Positions 21,489 to 29,982 are shown, counted from the stretch's first letter. The stretch: DNA of 37,375 nt from a virus (IMGVR_UViG_3300044539_000060:1-37375); one strand, 5' to 3'. Numbers and translations: made by a program. Notes: a model not told the origin generated them from the letters alone.

Positions 21489-22495
21489 TATACATTAACG
21501 AAAAGGATTCGGGTATAGGCTACCATCGTTTGCAGATTCCGTTTGCGAATATGGATGAGGACTATAAAGACTTGGACATAAAGGGGACTAATGGTTTTAC
21601 GTTAGACTTTCATCCTCGCCAATTTGATATCGTAGTTTTAAACCGTATGTACAAACATGATGAGGACTATTTGTTAAAGGCAAAGGATAGTGGGTGTAAA
21701 ATCATACTGGATATTGACGATTGGATTCAACTTCCAAACTATCATTATCGGGATGGCGTAAAGGACTCAATAGTAGAGCAAAGAATATTAGATGCTATTG
21801 GATATGCAGATGTCATTTGGACTGCCTCAGAATACCTTAAAGAGTGTTTAAAGGACTATCATTCAAACATAGTTTACATACCTAACGGCATTGATTTTAA
21901 ACAACCACAATTTATACCACAAAGAAACAAACAAGAAAAATATACCATTGGATGGATTGGGGCAAATAACCATCATCTTGACTTAAAGAAGTTAGCCGAA
22001 CCATTTAGCAAGTTATTAAAGAATAAAAATCATAAGTTATTACTTGGTGGTTATAATGATACCTCCCCTGAGTATTATGAATTGATTGAGAGTTTTTTTA
22101 CTTCAAATGGGCAAAGACCCCCATCACAATATATTCGTGTTGAATGGATGGACATTAGGAACTATGCACTTATGTATAATTTAATGGACTGCGCCCTTGC
22201 TCCCTTGAGTAGTGACAAGTTTAGTTTATGCAAATCAAACATTAAGGTCTTAGAAGCAGGGGCGTTTTCATTACCGATTATTTGCAGTAATGTAGCACCT
22301 TACAAAGAGTTTATCGAACAAGGCTTAGTGCTTACACCTAAAGGGGATTGGGATGGAACAATGAAAGGGTTAATCAGCAACCCGATAAAAGGTATTCAGT
22401 TAGGGGCGAAGCTTCACGAATATGTCAAAGAGAATTACAACATCAAAACAATAAATAAAAAAAGATATGCAAGTATTACAAGCCTTATGGATTAG
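21476..22495 (+). CDS. GT-B glycosyltransferase, family 4-like
   Basis: A 339-aa protein of two Rossmann-like halves. First half: GIGYHRLQIPFANM and IILDIDDW. Second half: YTIGWIGANNHHLDLKKLA, LLLGGYND, YALMYNLMDCALAPLS, and SNIKVLEAGAFSLPIICSNV with the E-x-x-x-x-x-x-E-like donor-site Glu typical of GT4. It transfers a sugar from a nucleotide donor. Targets could be a phage structural protein, DNA or host surface glycan. It overlaps the sigma-like gene by 13 nt, and a second glycosyltransferase lies two genes on. Confidence 0.82.
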   Translation: MVKIIYINEKDSGIGYHRLQIPFANMDEDYKDLDIKGTNGFTLDFHPRQFDIVVLNRMYKHDEDYLLKAKDSGCKIILDIDDWIQLPNYHYRDGVKDSIVEQRILDAIGYADVIWTASEYLKECLKDYHSNIVYIPNGIDFKQPQFIPQRNKQEKYTIGWIGANNHHLDLKKLAEPFSKLLKNKNHKLLLGGYNDTSPEYYELIESFFTSNGQRPPSQYIRVEWMDIRNYALMYNLMDCALAPLSSDKFSLCKSNIKVLEAGAFSLPIICSNVAPYKEFIEQGLVLTPKGDWDGTMKGLISNPIKGIQLGAKLHEYVKENYNIKTINKKRYASITSLMD

Positions 22496-22697
22496 TGGTT
22501 TAGCACTTGGCTTCCACGAAATTATGACCTACATTATTACAAAGTTTCCCAATAGGAAACTAAAAAAACCATTTAGTTGCCCAACCTGTATGTCCTTTTG
22601 GTTTGGTTTAATCGCATCAGTTATTCTTTTTGATCCTTTGTTAATTTTCTTACCGTTTGTCTTCACTAAAGTAATTAACAAGTTTTTATGGAATTAA
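22467..22697 (+). CDS. Small membrane protein with CPxC motif (76 aa)
   Basis: Two hydrophobic segments (about 4-25 and 44-70) flank a basic loop and PFSCPTCMSFWFGL (Cys38, Cys41). Small phage and bacterial membrane proteins with this CxxC-W signature resemble DUF1360. It overlaps the glycosyltransferase by 29 nt. Function unknown; an anchor for the envelope-modifying enzymes is only positional. Confidence 0.65.
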   Translation: MQVLQALWISGLALGFHEIMTYIITKFPNRKLKKPFSCPTCMSFWFGLIASVILFDPLLIFLPFVFTKVINKFLWN

Positions 22698-22930
22698 CGA
22701 AGGCGCAATATGAGCTTATTGTAGACTCAATCGGTAGATACCGTTTAACAATGTCTGAAAGATTCATGGTCTACCATGATGAAGACCAACATAAGGCAAG
22801 AGTCTTGCGAAAAGATTTAGGAATAGATACACCATTGCCGAACTGTTCATCCTGCGACGGGTTGGCATACTCTGAGGCATTATTTGGAGAGTTAAATAAA
22901 TTAGTAATAGAATATGAAAAAATACATTAA
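22688..22930 (+). CDS. Small unknown protein (80 aa)
   Basis: Overlaps the membrane protein by 10 nt and the GT9-like gene by 17 nt. Soluble and helical, with MELTKAQYELIVDSIGRYRL, KARVLRKDLGIDTPLP and a Cys pair in NCSSCDGLAYSE. Family not recognised. Confidence 0.65.
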   Translation: MELTKAQYELIVDSIGRYRLTMSERFMVYHDEDQHKARVLRKDLGIDTPLPNCSSCDGLAYSEALFGELNKLVIEYEKIH

Positions 22931-23687
22931 GGTAGTTCATTCAGGGAATGCAGGGGATATAATTTACTCCCTTTCAAGTTTGTACCAATATAGTTTAGAG
23001 AATGACTGCAAGATAGTTTACTATATTAGAATAGGAACACCGAGTGGATTTACTGATGAGACACACCCCGTAGGCGATGTTATGTGCAATGATGCGATGT
23101 TTGACTTTATTGCACCACTACTTAAGGCGCAACCATACATACATGATGTTATCAAATTAGCCAAAGGAGAGAACATGGTTGTAGATTATGACTTGGACTT
23201 GTTTAGAAAAGAATACAAGAACTTGTCAGCAGGTAACATTCAGAATTGGATAGCAAACGCTTATCACGAATTTAGACCGAACTTAAGTAAGCAATGCCTT
23301 TTTATTCCGGAGAACATCGGCAACAATTACATCATAGTTAATAGGACTACCCGATACAATAACTTTTTTATTGATTATTCAGTATTGGAGGAGTATGAGA
23401 ATGTTTACTTTGTAGGGACTGACAAGGAGTTTAAGAGGTTTTCTATTCACAATGATAAGATACAACATTTAAAAGTTTCAAACGCCTTAGAGATGGCAAT
23501 AGCAATTAATGGTTGTAAGTTATTTATAGGCGGTCAGAGTTTAGCGTTTAGCATAGCAGAACAATTAAAAGTCAAAAGGGTATTAGAACAGTACTTATAC
23601 GCACCCAATGTAATTCCTCAGGGTGGCGAGTGGTTCACTTTTCACACCAACGAACAATTTAAAAACATTTTAGATAAAACATTATGA
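22914..23687 (+). CDS. Glycosyltransferase family 9-like protein
   Basis: A 257-aa protein. The N-terminus VVHSGNAGDIIYSLSSLYQY is the GT9/heptosyltransferase-like G-x-x-GD start. The C-terminal half has FVGTDKEFKRF, ALEMAIAINGCKLFIGGQSL, FSIAEQLKVKRVLEQ, like the nucleotide-sugar side of that fold. It is shorter than bacterial heptosyltransferases (about 330 aa), as in several phage relatives. It probably cooperates with the GT4-like enzyme and the two methyltransferases downstream. Confidence 0.68.
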   Translation: MKKYIKVVHSGNAGDIIYSLSSLYQYSLENDCKIVYYIRIGTPSGFTDETHPVGDVMCNDAMFDFIAPLLKAQPYIHDVIKLAKGENMVVDYDLDLFRKEYKNLSAGNIQNWIANAYHEFRPNLSKQCLFIPENIGNNYIIVNRTTRYNNFFIDYSVLEEYENVYFVGTDKEFKRFSIHNDKIQHLKVSNALEMAIAINGCKLFIGGQSLAFSIAEQLKVKRVLEQYLYAPNVIPQGGEWFTFHTNEQFKNILDKTL

Positions 23688-23911
23688 TTGCATTAGAACA
23701 TAAAGATAGGGCTAAAGAATTAGTTGAAAAATTCAAAAACAACACACGAGCCTTTAATGAAACAAATGGGTGGGAAGATACATTACATGATGCTAAACAA
23801 TGTGCATTGATTTGTGTAGATGAGATATTAAAAGCAAATGCAATTTGGTATGTAGACAGCATTCCTTATAAATATTACATGGAAGTTAAAAAACAAATAG
23901 AAAAATTATGA
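23684..23911 (+). CDS. Small conserved unknown protein (75 aa)
   Basis: ATGA overlaps on both sides. KDRAKELVEKF, HDAKQCALICVDEILKAN and YYMEVKKQIEKL make a helical protein of a type I know as frequent and uncharacterised in Bacteroidota phages. No catalytic motif. Confidence 0.7.
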   Translation: MIALEHKDRAKELVEKFKNNTRAFNETNGWEDTLHDAKQCALICVDEILKANAIWYVDSIPYKYYMEVKKQIEKL

Positions 23912-24558
23912 TAGACGAATACGAAAAAATAGGCAACAGTTACAAGAGCAAAGTCTTTGGCAACCCTCAAGAGATTTATACCGACAACTACTGGAGTACA
24001 CCGATAAGGTCATCCATTGACGAACAAGTGTCTAATGTTGTAGACAAGAATAGACTTGTCATTGAAAACTTAACACACATTGAACCTAAGATGAGTTTAG
24101 AGATTGCTTGTTCGCCTGGTATTTTATTAGGCGAGATGACTGATTTAGGATTTGAGTGCGTAGGTATTGAAGTTGATGAGAAATACAAAGACCAAATATC
24201 AAAATACTCAGGAGATTCAGTTCTTATGTTTGGTTTCTTCCCTGAAATAACTAAAGATTTAGAAGTAACTAAGTTTTCAAATATCATAGCATTAGATGTA
24301 TTTGAACACATAGAAGATTCAAACGGATTCCTTGAGGAGTGCAACCGATTAATGGTAACGGGTGGACATTTAATAATTCAAAGTCCTATTATCCTTGAGG
24401 ATGGGCAAATGGATGACAAGATGTTCAATGGACTTGAGCACATTTGGATTTATGGCATAGAGGATTTAAAAGAACTATTACTTAAGAATGGTTTTGAAGT
24501 CTTGAAAGTAGATAGGCACAAAGTCGGACACGAACAAATTGTAGCTAAAAAACTATAA
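23908..24558 (+). CDS. SAM-dependent methyltransferase (216 aa)
   Basis: Class I methyltransferase: motif I LEIACSPGILLGEM (the usual E-x-G-x-G is partly changed), acidic motif II CVGIEVDEKY, motif IV NIIALDVFEHIED and motif V GGHLIIQSP. A C-terminal part with EHIWIYGIEDLKELLLKNGF fits enzymes acting on small molecules or sugars. It lies between the glycosyltransferases and a second methyltransferase. Confidence 0.8.
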   Translation: MIDEYEKIGNSYKSKVFGNPQEIYTDNYWSTPIRSSIDEQVSNVVDKNRLVIENLTHIEPKMSLEIACSPGILLGEMTDLGFECVGIEVDEKYKDQISKYSGDSVLMFGFFPEITKDLEVTKFSNIIALDVFEHIEDSNGFLEECNRLMVTGGHLIIQSPIILEDGQMDDKMFNGLEHIWIYGIEDLKELLLKNGFEVLKVDRHKVGHEQIVAKKL

Positions 24559-24560
24559 TT

Positions 24561-25124
24561 ATGGCAGAAACAAGCAAATCAAGACTACGCAGAGAAGCTT
24601 CAGGCTTTTTTGACAAATATGTTCAAGGCAAAGTCATTGACATCGGAGTTGGTCGAATAGACACACACGACGGTGCAGATGCTTTAACTGATTGGTGCGA
24701 GACTTGGGACAAAGACAACGGTAACGCAGAGTTAATGGAATCAGTCCCTGACAATACCTATGACCTTGTTTATAATTCTCATTTGTTAGAACACCTTGAC
24801 CGCCCTGAACTGGCGATAATGAATTGGATGCGAATCACTAAACAAGGCGGATATTTAATCATGGCCGTACCTCATAGAGATTTGTATGAACGTAAAACCA
24901 AGATGCCGAGTAAATGGAATAAAGACCATAAATTCTTTATTCTACCTGACACCGAAGACTTGCCCGACACCCGAAGTTTGAAACACCTTATCGAAGTAGG
25001 ATGCAGGAATTTTAACTATAAAATAATCAGCATTGAAACCAATGACACCTCAACAAATAAGGATGAACCCGAAGAACACGGAAACGGTGAATACCAAATA
25101 GAGACAATTATTCAGAAATTATAA
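24561..25124 (+). CDS. SAM-dependent methyltransferase (187 aa)
   Basis: Motif I KVIDIGVGR, a D-W acidic stretch, motif IV YDLVYNSHLLEHLDRPELAI and motif V GGYLIMAVPHRDLYE mark a class I fold. It has an acidic, polar C-terminus. The N-terminus (SRLRREASGFFDKY) suits sugar-chain methyltransferases. It starts 2 nt after the first methyltransferase; the two may act on the same product as the glycosyltransferases. Confidence 0.8.
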   Translation: MAETSKSRLRREASGFFDKYVQGKVIDIGVGRIDTHDGADALTDWCETWDKDNGNAELMESVPDNTYDLVYNSHLLEHLDRPELAIMNWMRITKQGGYLIMAVPHRDLYERKTKMPSKWNKDHKFFILPDTEDLPDTRSLKHLIEVGCRNFNYKIISIETNDTSTNKDEPEEHGNGEYQIETIIQKL

Positions 25125-25145
25125 ACAAAAAACAATATATTACTT

Positions 25146-26153
25146 ATGATGGGACGCAACAAATTACCAGTAAACAAATTAACTGAAGATGCAATACTTA
25201 AGTTTCCTGAAATGTCGAAGTCGGCAATAGCAAGATACTTACACGCCACGCACCCTCTTCATTTTAATTCAGTAGAGAACGCAAGGTCAATGATTCGTAA
25301 GCTGACGGGTTCGCAAGGCGATGGGAGAAGACATTATAAACAAGTTGACCATGTGCCGAATGTTGAAACACAATTCAACTTACCAAAGTCAGAAGGTAAG
25401 TCAAGAGAGTTCTACCATTTAGATAAGACCATCACAAACGCTTTAATCCTTTCAGACATACATTTCCCTAATCATGATGTTGAAGCTTTAAGGAATGCTT
25501 TAATCTACGGCAAGGAGAATAACATTGACTGTATAATATTAAACGGGGATATATTAGACAACGAACCGTTCACGAACCACGATGCACCACCTCAGAAGTT
25601 GACCGCAGTTGCTGATTGGTTTCAGATGGCAGAAGACTTTTTGGATATGTTAATTAAAGAGTTTAACGTGCCGATACATTGGACTGAGGGCAACCACGAT
25701 AATTGGTATAAGAGATGGCTGATGAAAAAAGCACCAATCCTTTTTAATGATGCTTACTATACCATGTCATCAAGACTAAAGCTAAGAGAGAAAGGAATCA
25801 AGTTCCATGACCAAGACGTTATCTTCATGGCAGGGAAACTCCCAATCACTCACGGTCACTTATTAGTAAGGGGAGCGTTTAGTCCAGTGAACCCATCAAA
25901 GGGAATCTTCAACAAGTTAAAAGGTTCAATGCTTATAGGACATTGCCATCAAACCTCCGAACACTCTGAGAGTTTATTGGATGGTTCTTTGATTACAACT
26001 TATTCAACGGGTTGCCTTTGTACTTTAGCACCTTCATATGATCCTCACAACATGCGCCATAATTTAGGATTTGCAAGAGTAGAGATAAGGGAGAACGGAC
26101 ACTACCGAGTACACAATAAAAGAATAGATTACTTTACTAAACAAATATACTAA
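25146..26153 (+). CDS. Metallophosphoesterase with N-terminal helix-turn-helix-like part
   Basis: A 335-aa calcineurin-like enzyme. Metal-binding motifs: LSDIHFP (Asp104, His106), NGDILD (Asp135), EGNHD (Asn184, His185), THGH, and GHCHQ. Residues 1-60 are basic and helical (MSKSAIARYLHAT, NARSMIRKLTG) and could bind DNA. Possible substrates are DNA ends, cyclic or dinucleotide messengers, or phosphoesters. ATGATG at 25146 offers two starts one codon apart. It precedes the packaging genes. Confidence 0.85.
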   Translation: MMGRNKLPVNKLTEDAILKFPEMSKSAIARYLHATHPLHFNSVENARSMIRKLTGSQGDGRRHYKQVDHVPNVETQFNLPKSEGKSREFYHLDKTITNALILSDIHFPNHDVEALRNALIYGKENNIDCIILNGDILDNEPFTNHDAPPQKLTAVADWFQMAEDFLDMLIKEFNVPIHWTEGNHDNWYKRWLMKKAPILFNDAYYTMSSRLKLREKGIKFHDQDVIFMAGKLPITHGHLLVRGAFSPVNPSKGIFNKLKGSMLIGHCHQTSEHSESLLDGSLITTYSTGCLCTLAPSYDPHNMRHNLGFARVEIRENGHYRVHNKRIDYFTKQIY

Positions 26154-26154
26154 T

Positions 26155-26385
26155 ATGTGGATAGAAGTATTTGAACTAACGGCCAAGCAAGAAGACGAAG
26201 ACTTTTACACCTTAACTGATTGTAATGTAGTAAAGAGGTATTTCTTAACGATGGATAGCTTTGCCCCATACACTGACTATGACGGGTTGGAATACACCTC
26301 GTTTTATTCGGGAGGTATGGAGTGGATATCATGGCTAAGCTTACAAGAATTTATGGATATTTATATTAACCCAAAACAAGTATGA
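26155..26385 (+). CDS. Small unknown protein (76 aa)
   Basis: It starts 1 nt after the phosphoesterase stop and ends with an ATGA overlap. It is acidic and aromatic (MWIEVFELTAKQEDEDFYTL, YDGLEYTSFYSGGMEWISWL). No domain recognised. Confidence 0.65.
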   Translation: MWIEVFELTAKQEDEDFYTLTDCNVVKRYFLTMDSFAPYTDYDGLEYTSFYSGGMEWISWLSLQEFMDIYINPKQV

Positions 26386-26528
26386 AACCAAAACGAAAAA
26401 CCGACAATGACAAGTACAGTAAGCAAGGAGAGGCAACACCAAAGATTAAACGCCCCCAGTTTACAAGTAACTTCACAACCGACAATAGACTATTTTACCT
26501 TTACTTAGATATCATTAGACAAAAATAA
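26382..26528 (+). CDS. Small basic protein (48 aa) before TerS
   Basis: ATG 26382 overlaps the previous stop (ATGA) and TAA 26526-26528 lies 1 nt before the TerS ATG. The peptide begins MKPKRKTDNDKYSKQGEATP and ends LFYLYLDIIRQK. It has a basic, disordered-looking N-terminus and a short hydrophobic C-terminus. Tight spacing on both sides supports a real gene; function unknown. Confidence 0.55.
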   Translation: MKPKRKTDNDKYSKQGEATPKIKRPQFTSNFTTDNRLFYLYLDIIRQK

Positions 26529-26529
26529 T

Positions 26530-26943
26530 ATGGCAGGACATCCAAGAAACATAGAAACACCCGAAAAGATGTGGGAACTATTCTTAGCTTATAGCAAACA
26601 AACCAAAGAAAACCCAAGATACAAAGTACAATTTGTAGGGAGGGACGGAGACATGGTCAGAGAACCTTTAGAAAGACCTTTAACATTTGAGGGGTTTAAA
26701 TTATATTGCTATGATTTAGTGGGAGTTATACATCAGTATTTTACAAATTCAGATAATGTTTATAACGAATACTTGGAAGTCTGCACGTGCATACGTGAGA
26801 CGATTCGCCAAGACCAAATCGAGGGGGGCATGGTTGGTCAATACAACGCTTCAATCACTCAAAGGCTGAATGGATTGGTAGAAAAGCAAGAAACAACCAT
26901 CAAAGAACAACCTTTATTCCCTGACGAACCTGCAAAAGATTAA
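26530..26943 (+). CDS. Terminase small subunit
   Basis: A 137-aa protein with the small-terminase pattern: an N-terminal MAGHPRNIETPEKMWELFLA, a helical DNA-binding part (LTFEGFKLYCYDL) and GGMVGQYNASITQRLNGLVE near the C-terminus. It recognises the packaging start on phage DNA and brings in TerL. It lies two genes upstream of TerL, with an HNH nuclease gene between. Confidence 0.85.
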   Translation: MAGHPRNIETPEKMWELFLAYSKQTKENPRYKVQFVGRDGDMVREPLERPLTFEGFKLYCYDLVGVIHQYFTNSDNVYNEYLEVCTCIRETIRQDQIEGGMVGQYNASITQRLNGLVEKQETTIKEQPLFPDEPAKD

Positions 26944-26946
26944 TTT

Positions 26947-27363
26947 ATGTTTAAAAATTATTCAATAGTCGATATGATTAATTCTGGCATAAAGCCACGA
27001 ATGAGATACAAAGATGATTATATCTTAGTTTTTGATAAAGAAAAGATAATAAAAAAAGATAAGGCAAAAACCAAAGATAGGAAAGGTAGACCTTATTATA
27101 AATTAGTATGGCAATATACTGATATGTATTCACCATTGATTGATGGGATAGAGTTAAGAGGTTGGAGAGGTTTGCATATTGACCACATAGTCCCTATAAG
27201 TTACGGAGAAAAAAACAATATTCCCCCACACTTGATAGGTAGCTATGAGAATCTTATAATGTTAAGATATGATGAAAATATAAAAAAGAGTACAAAGATA
27301 ACCGAAAACTCAGTTAAACTACTTAATAAATGGGGTTATAAAACCAAGACAAAAAAAAGTTAA
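26947..27363 (+). CDS. HNH endonuclease between the terminase subunits
   Basis: A 138-aa protein. HIDHIVPIS gives the HNH His/Asp/His set (His77, Asp79, His80), with ENLIMLRYDENIKKSTK carrying the later Asn (102 or 111) and Lys. The DNA is visibly more A-rich than TerS and TerL. HNH proteins beside terminases can be part of the packaging nuclease machinery in HK97-like phages; they can also be free-standing homing endonucleases. The position favours the first, the composition the second. Confidence 0.8.
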   Translation: MFKNYSIVDMINSGIKPRMRYKDDYILVFDKEKIIKKDKAKTKDRKGRPYYKLVWQYTDMYSPLIDGIELRGWRGLHIDHIVPISYGEKNNIPPHLIGSYENLIMLRYDENIKKSTKITENSVKLLNKWGYKTKTKKS

Positions 27364-27368
27364 ACAAA

Positions 27369-28529
27369 GTGTTCAAACGGACTACCTCAATCAATAAACT
27401 TCTAAAACTAACCAAAAGAAAAAGGGTAGTTCAGGGGGGAACGAGTGCAGGAAAAACCTTTGGCATACTTCCTATTTTAATTGACTATGCAACCAAGAAC
27501 GCAAGGACTGAGATAAGTGTAGTTTCAGAAACCATCCCACATTTAAGGAGAGGTGCAATGAAAGACTTTCTTAAGATAATGGATTGGACTGGGCGTTACA
27601 TTGATACGAATTGGAATAGAACTTTATTAACTTACACTTTTGCAAACGGAAGTTACATTGAGTTCTTTTCAGCCGATCAAGAAGCGAAGTTAAGAGGAGC
27701 GAGAAGAAACATTCTTTACATAAACGAGGCGAACAACTTAACCTTTGAAGCTTACCATCAATTAGCCATAAGAACCTCACATCATATTTGGTTAGACTTT
27801 AACCCGACGGCTGAGTTTTGGGCGCATACGGAAGTATTAAAAGAGGATGACTCAGAGTTAATCATTCTTACATACCAAGATAACGAGAGCCTAAGTGAAA
27901 CGATTGTAAAGGATATTGAGTCAGCAAAGGAGAAAGCCAAGACATCAACCTATTGGGAAAACTGGTGGCGTGTTTATGGACTCGGGGAGGTCGGAAGCGT
28001 TCAAGGTACCATCTTTAGTAATTGGTCGACAATAGACACCATACCGAACGATGCAAGGTTGTTAGGTATAGGATTAGACTTTGGATATTCAGTTGACCCA
28101 ACGGCTTGTATAGGCATTTACAAATACAATGATTCATTTATCCTGCATGAACTTATCTACCAAAAGGAACTGAGCAATAAGAATATTTTTGACCTTATTA
28201 AGTCAGAGCCGACAATGGTAATTTGTGACTCAGCAGAACCCAAGTCAATAGCAGAACTACAAAGCTACGGTCTTAAGTGTATGGGGGCTTTAAAAGGCAA
28301 GGATTCAATACTACACGGAATACAACTAATACAGCAACAAAACTTATTAGTAACTAAACACTCAACAAACCTTATCAAAGAATTAAGGTCTTATGTTTGG
28401 GCAACTGATAGGAACAATAAACCAACGGGAGAACCGATTGAAATACACAACCACTTAATGGATGCGATGAGATACGGCTTCACACACATTATACAATCGC
28501 CAGGACTTGGCACATACAGAATACGATGA
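27369..28529 (+). CDS. Terminase large subunit
   Basis: A 386-aa protein with a GTG start. Packaging ATPase: Walker A GGTSAGKT (23-30, Lys29), Walker B ILYINEAN (about 115-122). Nuclease domain: GLDFGYSVDPTA (about 235), ICDSAEPKS (about 282) and HLMDAMRYG (about 365), the acidic RNase-H-like residues. It translocates and cuts DNA at the portal. It overlaps the next gene by ATGA. The length is on the short side for TerL but domains are complete. Confidence 0.93.
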   Translation: MFKRTTSINKLLKLTKRKRVVQGGTSAGKTFGILPILIDYATKNARTEISVVSETIPHLRRGAMKDFLKIMDWTGRYIDTNWNRTLLTYTFANGSYIEFFSADQEAKLRGARRNILYINEANNLTFEAYHQLAIRTSHHIWLDFNPTAEFWAHTEVLKEDDSELIILTYQDNESLSETIVKDIESAKEKAKTSTYWENWWRVYGLGEVGSVQGTIFSNWSTIDTIPNDARLLGIGLDFGYSVDPTACIGIYKYNDSFILHELIYQKELSNKNIFDLIKSEPTMVICDSAEPKSIAELQSYGLKCMGALKGKDSILHGIQLIQQQNLLVTKHSTNLIKELRSYVWATDRNNKPTGEPIEIHNHLMDAMRYGFTHIIQSPGLGTYRIR

Positions 28530-29226
28530 ACATTAAAACATACCAAGAACTTTACAACGCCATTAAGTTAGGCGACAACAATGAAATTAGAACGGCATAC
28601 AATGTATTGTCAGTTCTTACCGGCAAACCGATATCCGAATACAAGAGAATGAAATGGACTGACTTTCTTAAAGAGCAAGAGAGTGTAACCATTCCCGACA
28701 TCAGTACATTCCCTGATGCTTGGGTAACTGAGTTTGAAGTGAAAGGCGAAAAGTTCTTTGTGAATCAATACTTAACCGATTGGAATACCGAGCAGTTTAT
28801 TTCCATGTCATCATTGACTAAAGAGAAAGAGGCTATTGTAGACAACTTACATTTAATCTTAGCGACTATGTGCTACAAGGAGAAAGATGAGGATGTTCAG
28901 ATGACCGAGTTTAATCGGAGGGCAGAGTTATTCCAATACAATTTAGATGTTGACGTGGCTTATCCGATAGGGTTTTTTTTTGCACTTCTTTTAGTGAAAT
29001 TATCGGAGGGTATCCAGTCCTCTTTAACAAAGAAAAGGAAACCGAAGAAGAAGAACAAGAGTCGGATTGGTTCGCTTCTAAGTGGTCTTGGTATGCGACG
29101 ATTGACAAACTATTTGCTAAAGAAGATAGGTCAAAGTTTCCGTTCTATTTTAAAATGAACGCTTATGACTTCTTGAACCATCTATGTTATTTAAAAGATA
29201 AAGCCGATAATCAACCAAAGAAATAA
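28526..29226 (+). CDS. Candidate tail assembly chaperone with -1 frameshift at T9
   Basis: Frame 0 runs from 28526 to 29158 (210 aa), but after the nine-T run 28973-28981 it turns into a Lys-rich tail (KKRKPKKKNKSR). A -1 shift there opens a frame to TAA 29224-29226 with normal-looking protein (SEIIGGYPVLFNKEKETEEE, then SKWSWYATIDKLFAKEDRSK and FPFYFKMNAYDFLNHLCYLK), giving 233 aa. The N-terminal part (AYNVLSVLTGKPISEYK, FFVNQYLTDWNTEQF) fits tail assembly chaperones, which often use exactly this kind of frameshift. A missing T in the assembly (T10 would be in frame) is the alternative. Confidence 0.72.
28973..28981 (+). promoter_or_regulatory. Slippery T9 run, candidate -1 frameshift site
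   Basis: Nine T between GGG and GCAC, read GGG TTT TTT TTT GCA in frame 0. It allows T-TTT-TTT slippage by one base with perfect re-pairing. Codon use and protein composition switch frames exactly here. Confidence 0.65.
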
Positions 29227-29304
29227 ATGTTTTTTAGTTTACATTTCTACACCCAAAGTAAACTAAGTATAGAATTAGATTACATTCAAAATGAAAATAA
29301 GTGA
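29227..29304 (+). CDS. Possible very small protein (25 aa)
   Basis: ATG 29227 directly abuts the stop of the frameshifted frame (TAAATG) and the frame stops at TGA 29302-29304, overlapping the next gene by 14 nt. The peptide MFFSLHFYTQSKLSIELDYI ends QNENK. A 9-bp inverted repeat, TTAGTTTAC/GTAAACTAA (29234-29242, 29258-29266), lies within it with no T-tract. Support is weak. Confidence 0.35.
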   Translation: MFFSLHFYTQSKLSIELDYIQNENK

Positions 29305-29887
29305 TGAAATATTAGACAAGTGTGCCGATGTCCTTTTAGAATGGGGCAACGCAAACGCAAATGAGATGCGCAGACTCTTGAGAGAAAGACTTAAGCATAA
29401 GAAGACTGAAAGTAATTTGGCTCAGAGTATAGTTTTAAAGAATCCAACGGTCAAAGGGACTGTGGTTAATATGGCTATTGAGTTAAACGATTACTGGATG
29501 TTCATAGATTTGGGAGTAAAGGGTTTAAAGAATCAATCAGCTTCAGGCGTTCCAACAAAAACCTACACAAACAAAGACTTTCCTCAAGGGTTTGCATTTA
29601 AGAACATGGCAACACCGCCTCAAATGATTAGTAGCTTACAAGACTTTATTGCAAGGAAAGGAATACCGGTAAGGACAAGCAAGAATCAAAGTGGAGCAGA
29701 GGTAATACAAAACTCATTTACAATGGCTCAGGCGATGGCGGATTCAATTAAAAAGAAAGGTATTGACGGAACTAAGTTCTATACCGACACATTTAACCAA
29801 GAGAGTTACAACGAGCTTACAACTATGCTGAGTGATATTATCGGCAAAGAAGTAGAGTTCAAATTAATAACCGAGTTTAAAAAATAA
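29291..29887 (+). CDS. Putative neck / tail-completion protein (gp10-like)
   Basis: A 198-aa protein after the chaperone candidate. MRRLLRERLKHKKTES with SQ..V..NPTV, then NDYWMFIDLGVKGLKNQSAS, MISSLQDFIARKGIPVR and a basic C-terminal part resemble HK97 gp10-type proteins that complete the head-tail interface. Position between TerL and the tail genes fits. It ends before the accessory gene insert at 29927-30380. Confidence 0.6.
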   Translation: MKISDEILDKCADVLLEWGNANANEMRRLLRERLKHKKTESNLAQSIVLKNPTVKGTVVNMAIELNDYWMFIDLGVKGLKNQSASGVPTKTYTNKDFPQGFAFKNMATPPQMISSLQDFIARKGIPVRTSKNQSGAEVIQNSFTMAQAMADSIKKKGIDGTKFYTDTFNQESYNELTTMLSDIIGKEVEFKLITEFKK

Positions 29888-29926
29888 CTAAATTGATTTT
29901 CAGCAAGTTATAACATATTTATAAAT

Positions 29927-29982
29927 TATCTTTACAGTTTACACTTTAAAGGTTGCAAGTATGGATAATAGCATTATCTTTG
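29927..29982 (+). promoter_or_regulatory. Bacteroidota-type promoter of the accessory gene, with upstream box
   Basis: TTG (29953-29955), 19 nt, then TATCTTTG (29975-29982). Upstream are TATCTTTA (29927-29934) and TTTACACTTT (29938-29947), the same order as in the region before 12936. It lies within a block otherwise driven by the late-type promoters. Confidence 0.75.

Noticed and set aside
29234-29266. Inverted repeat TTAGTTTAC/GTAAACTAA as a terminator
   Set aside because: The loop is 15 nt and no T-tract follows; at most a weak hairpin in a small frame.
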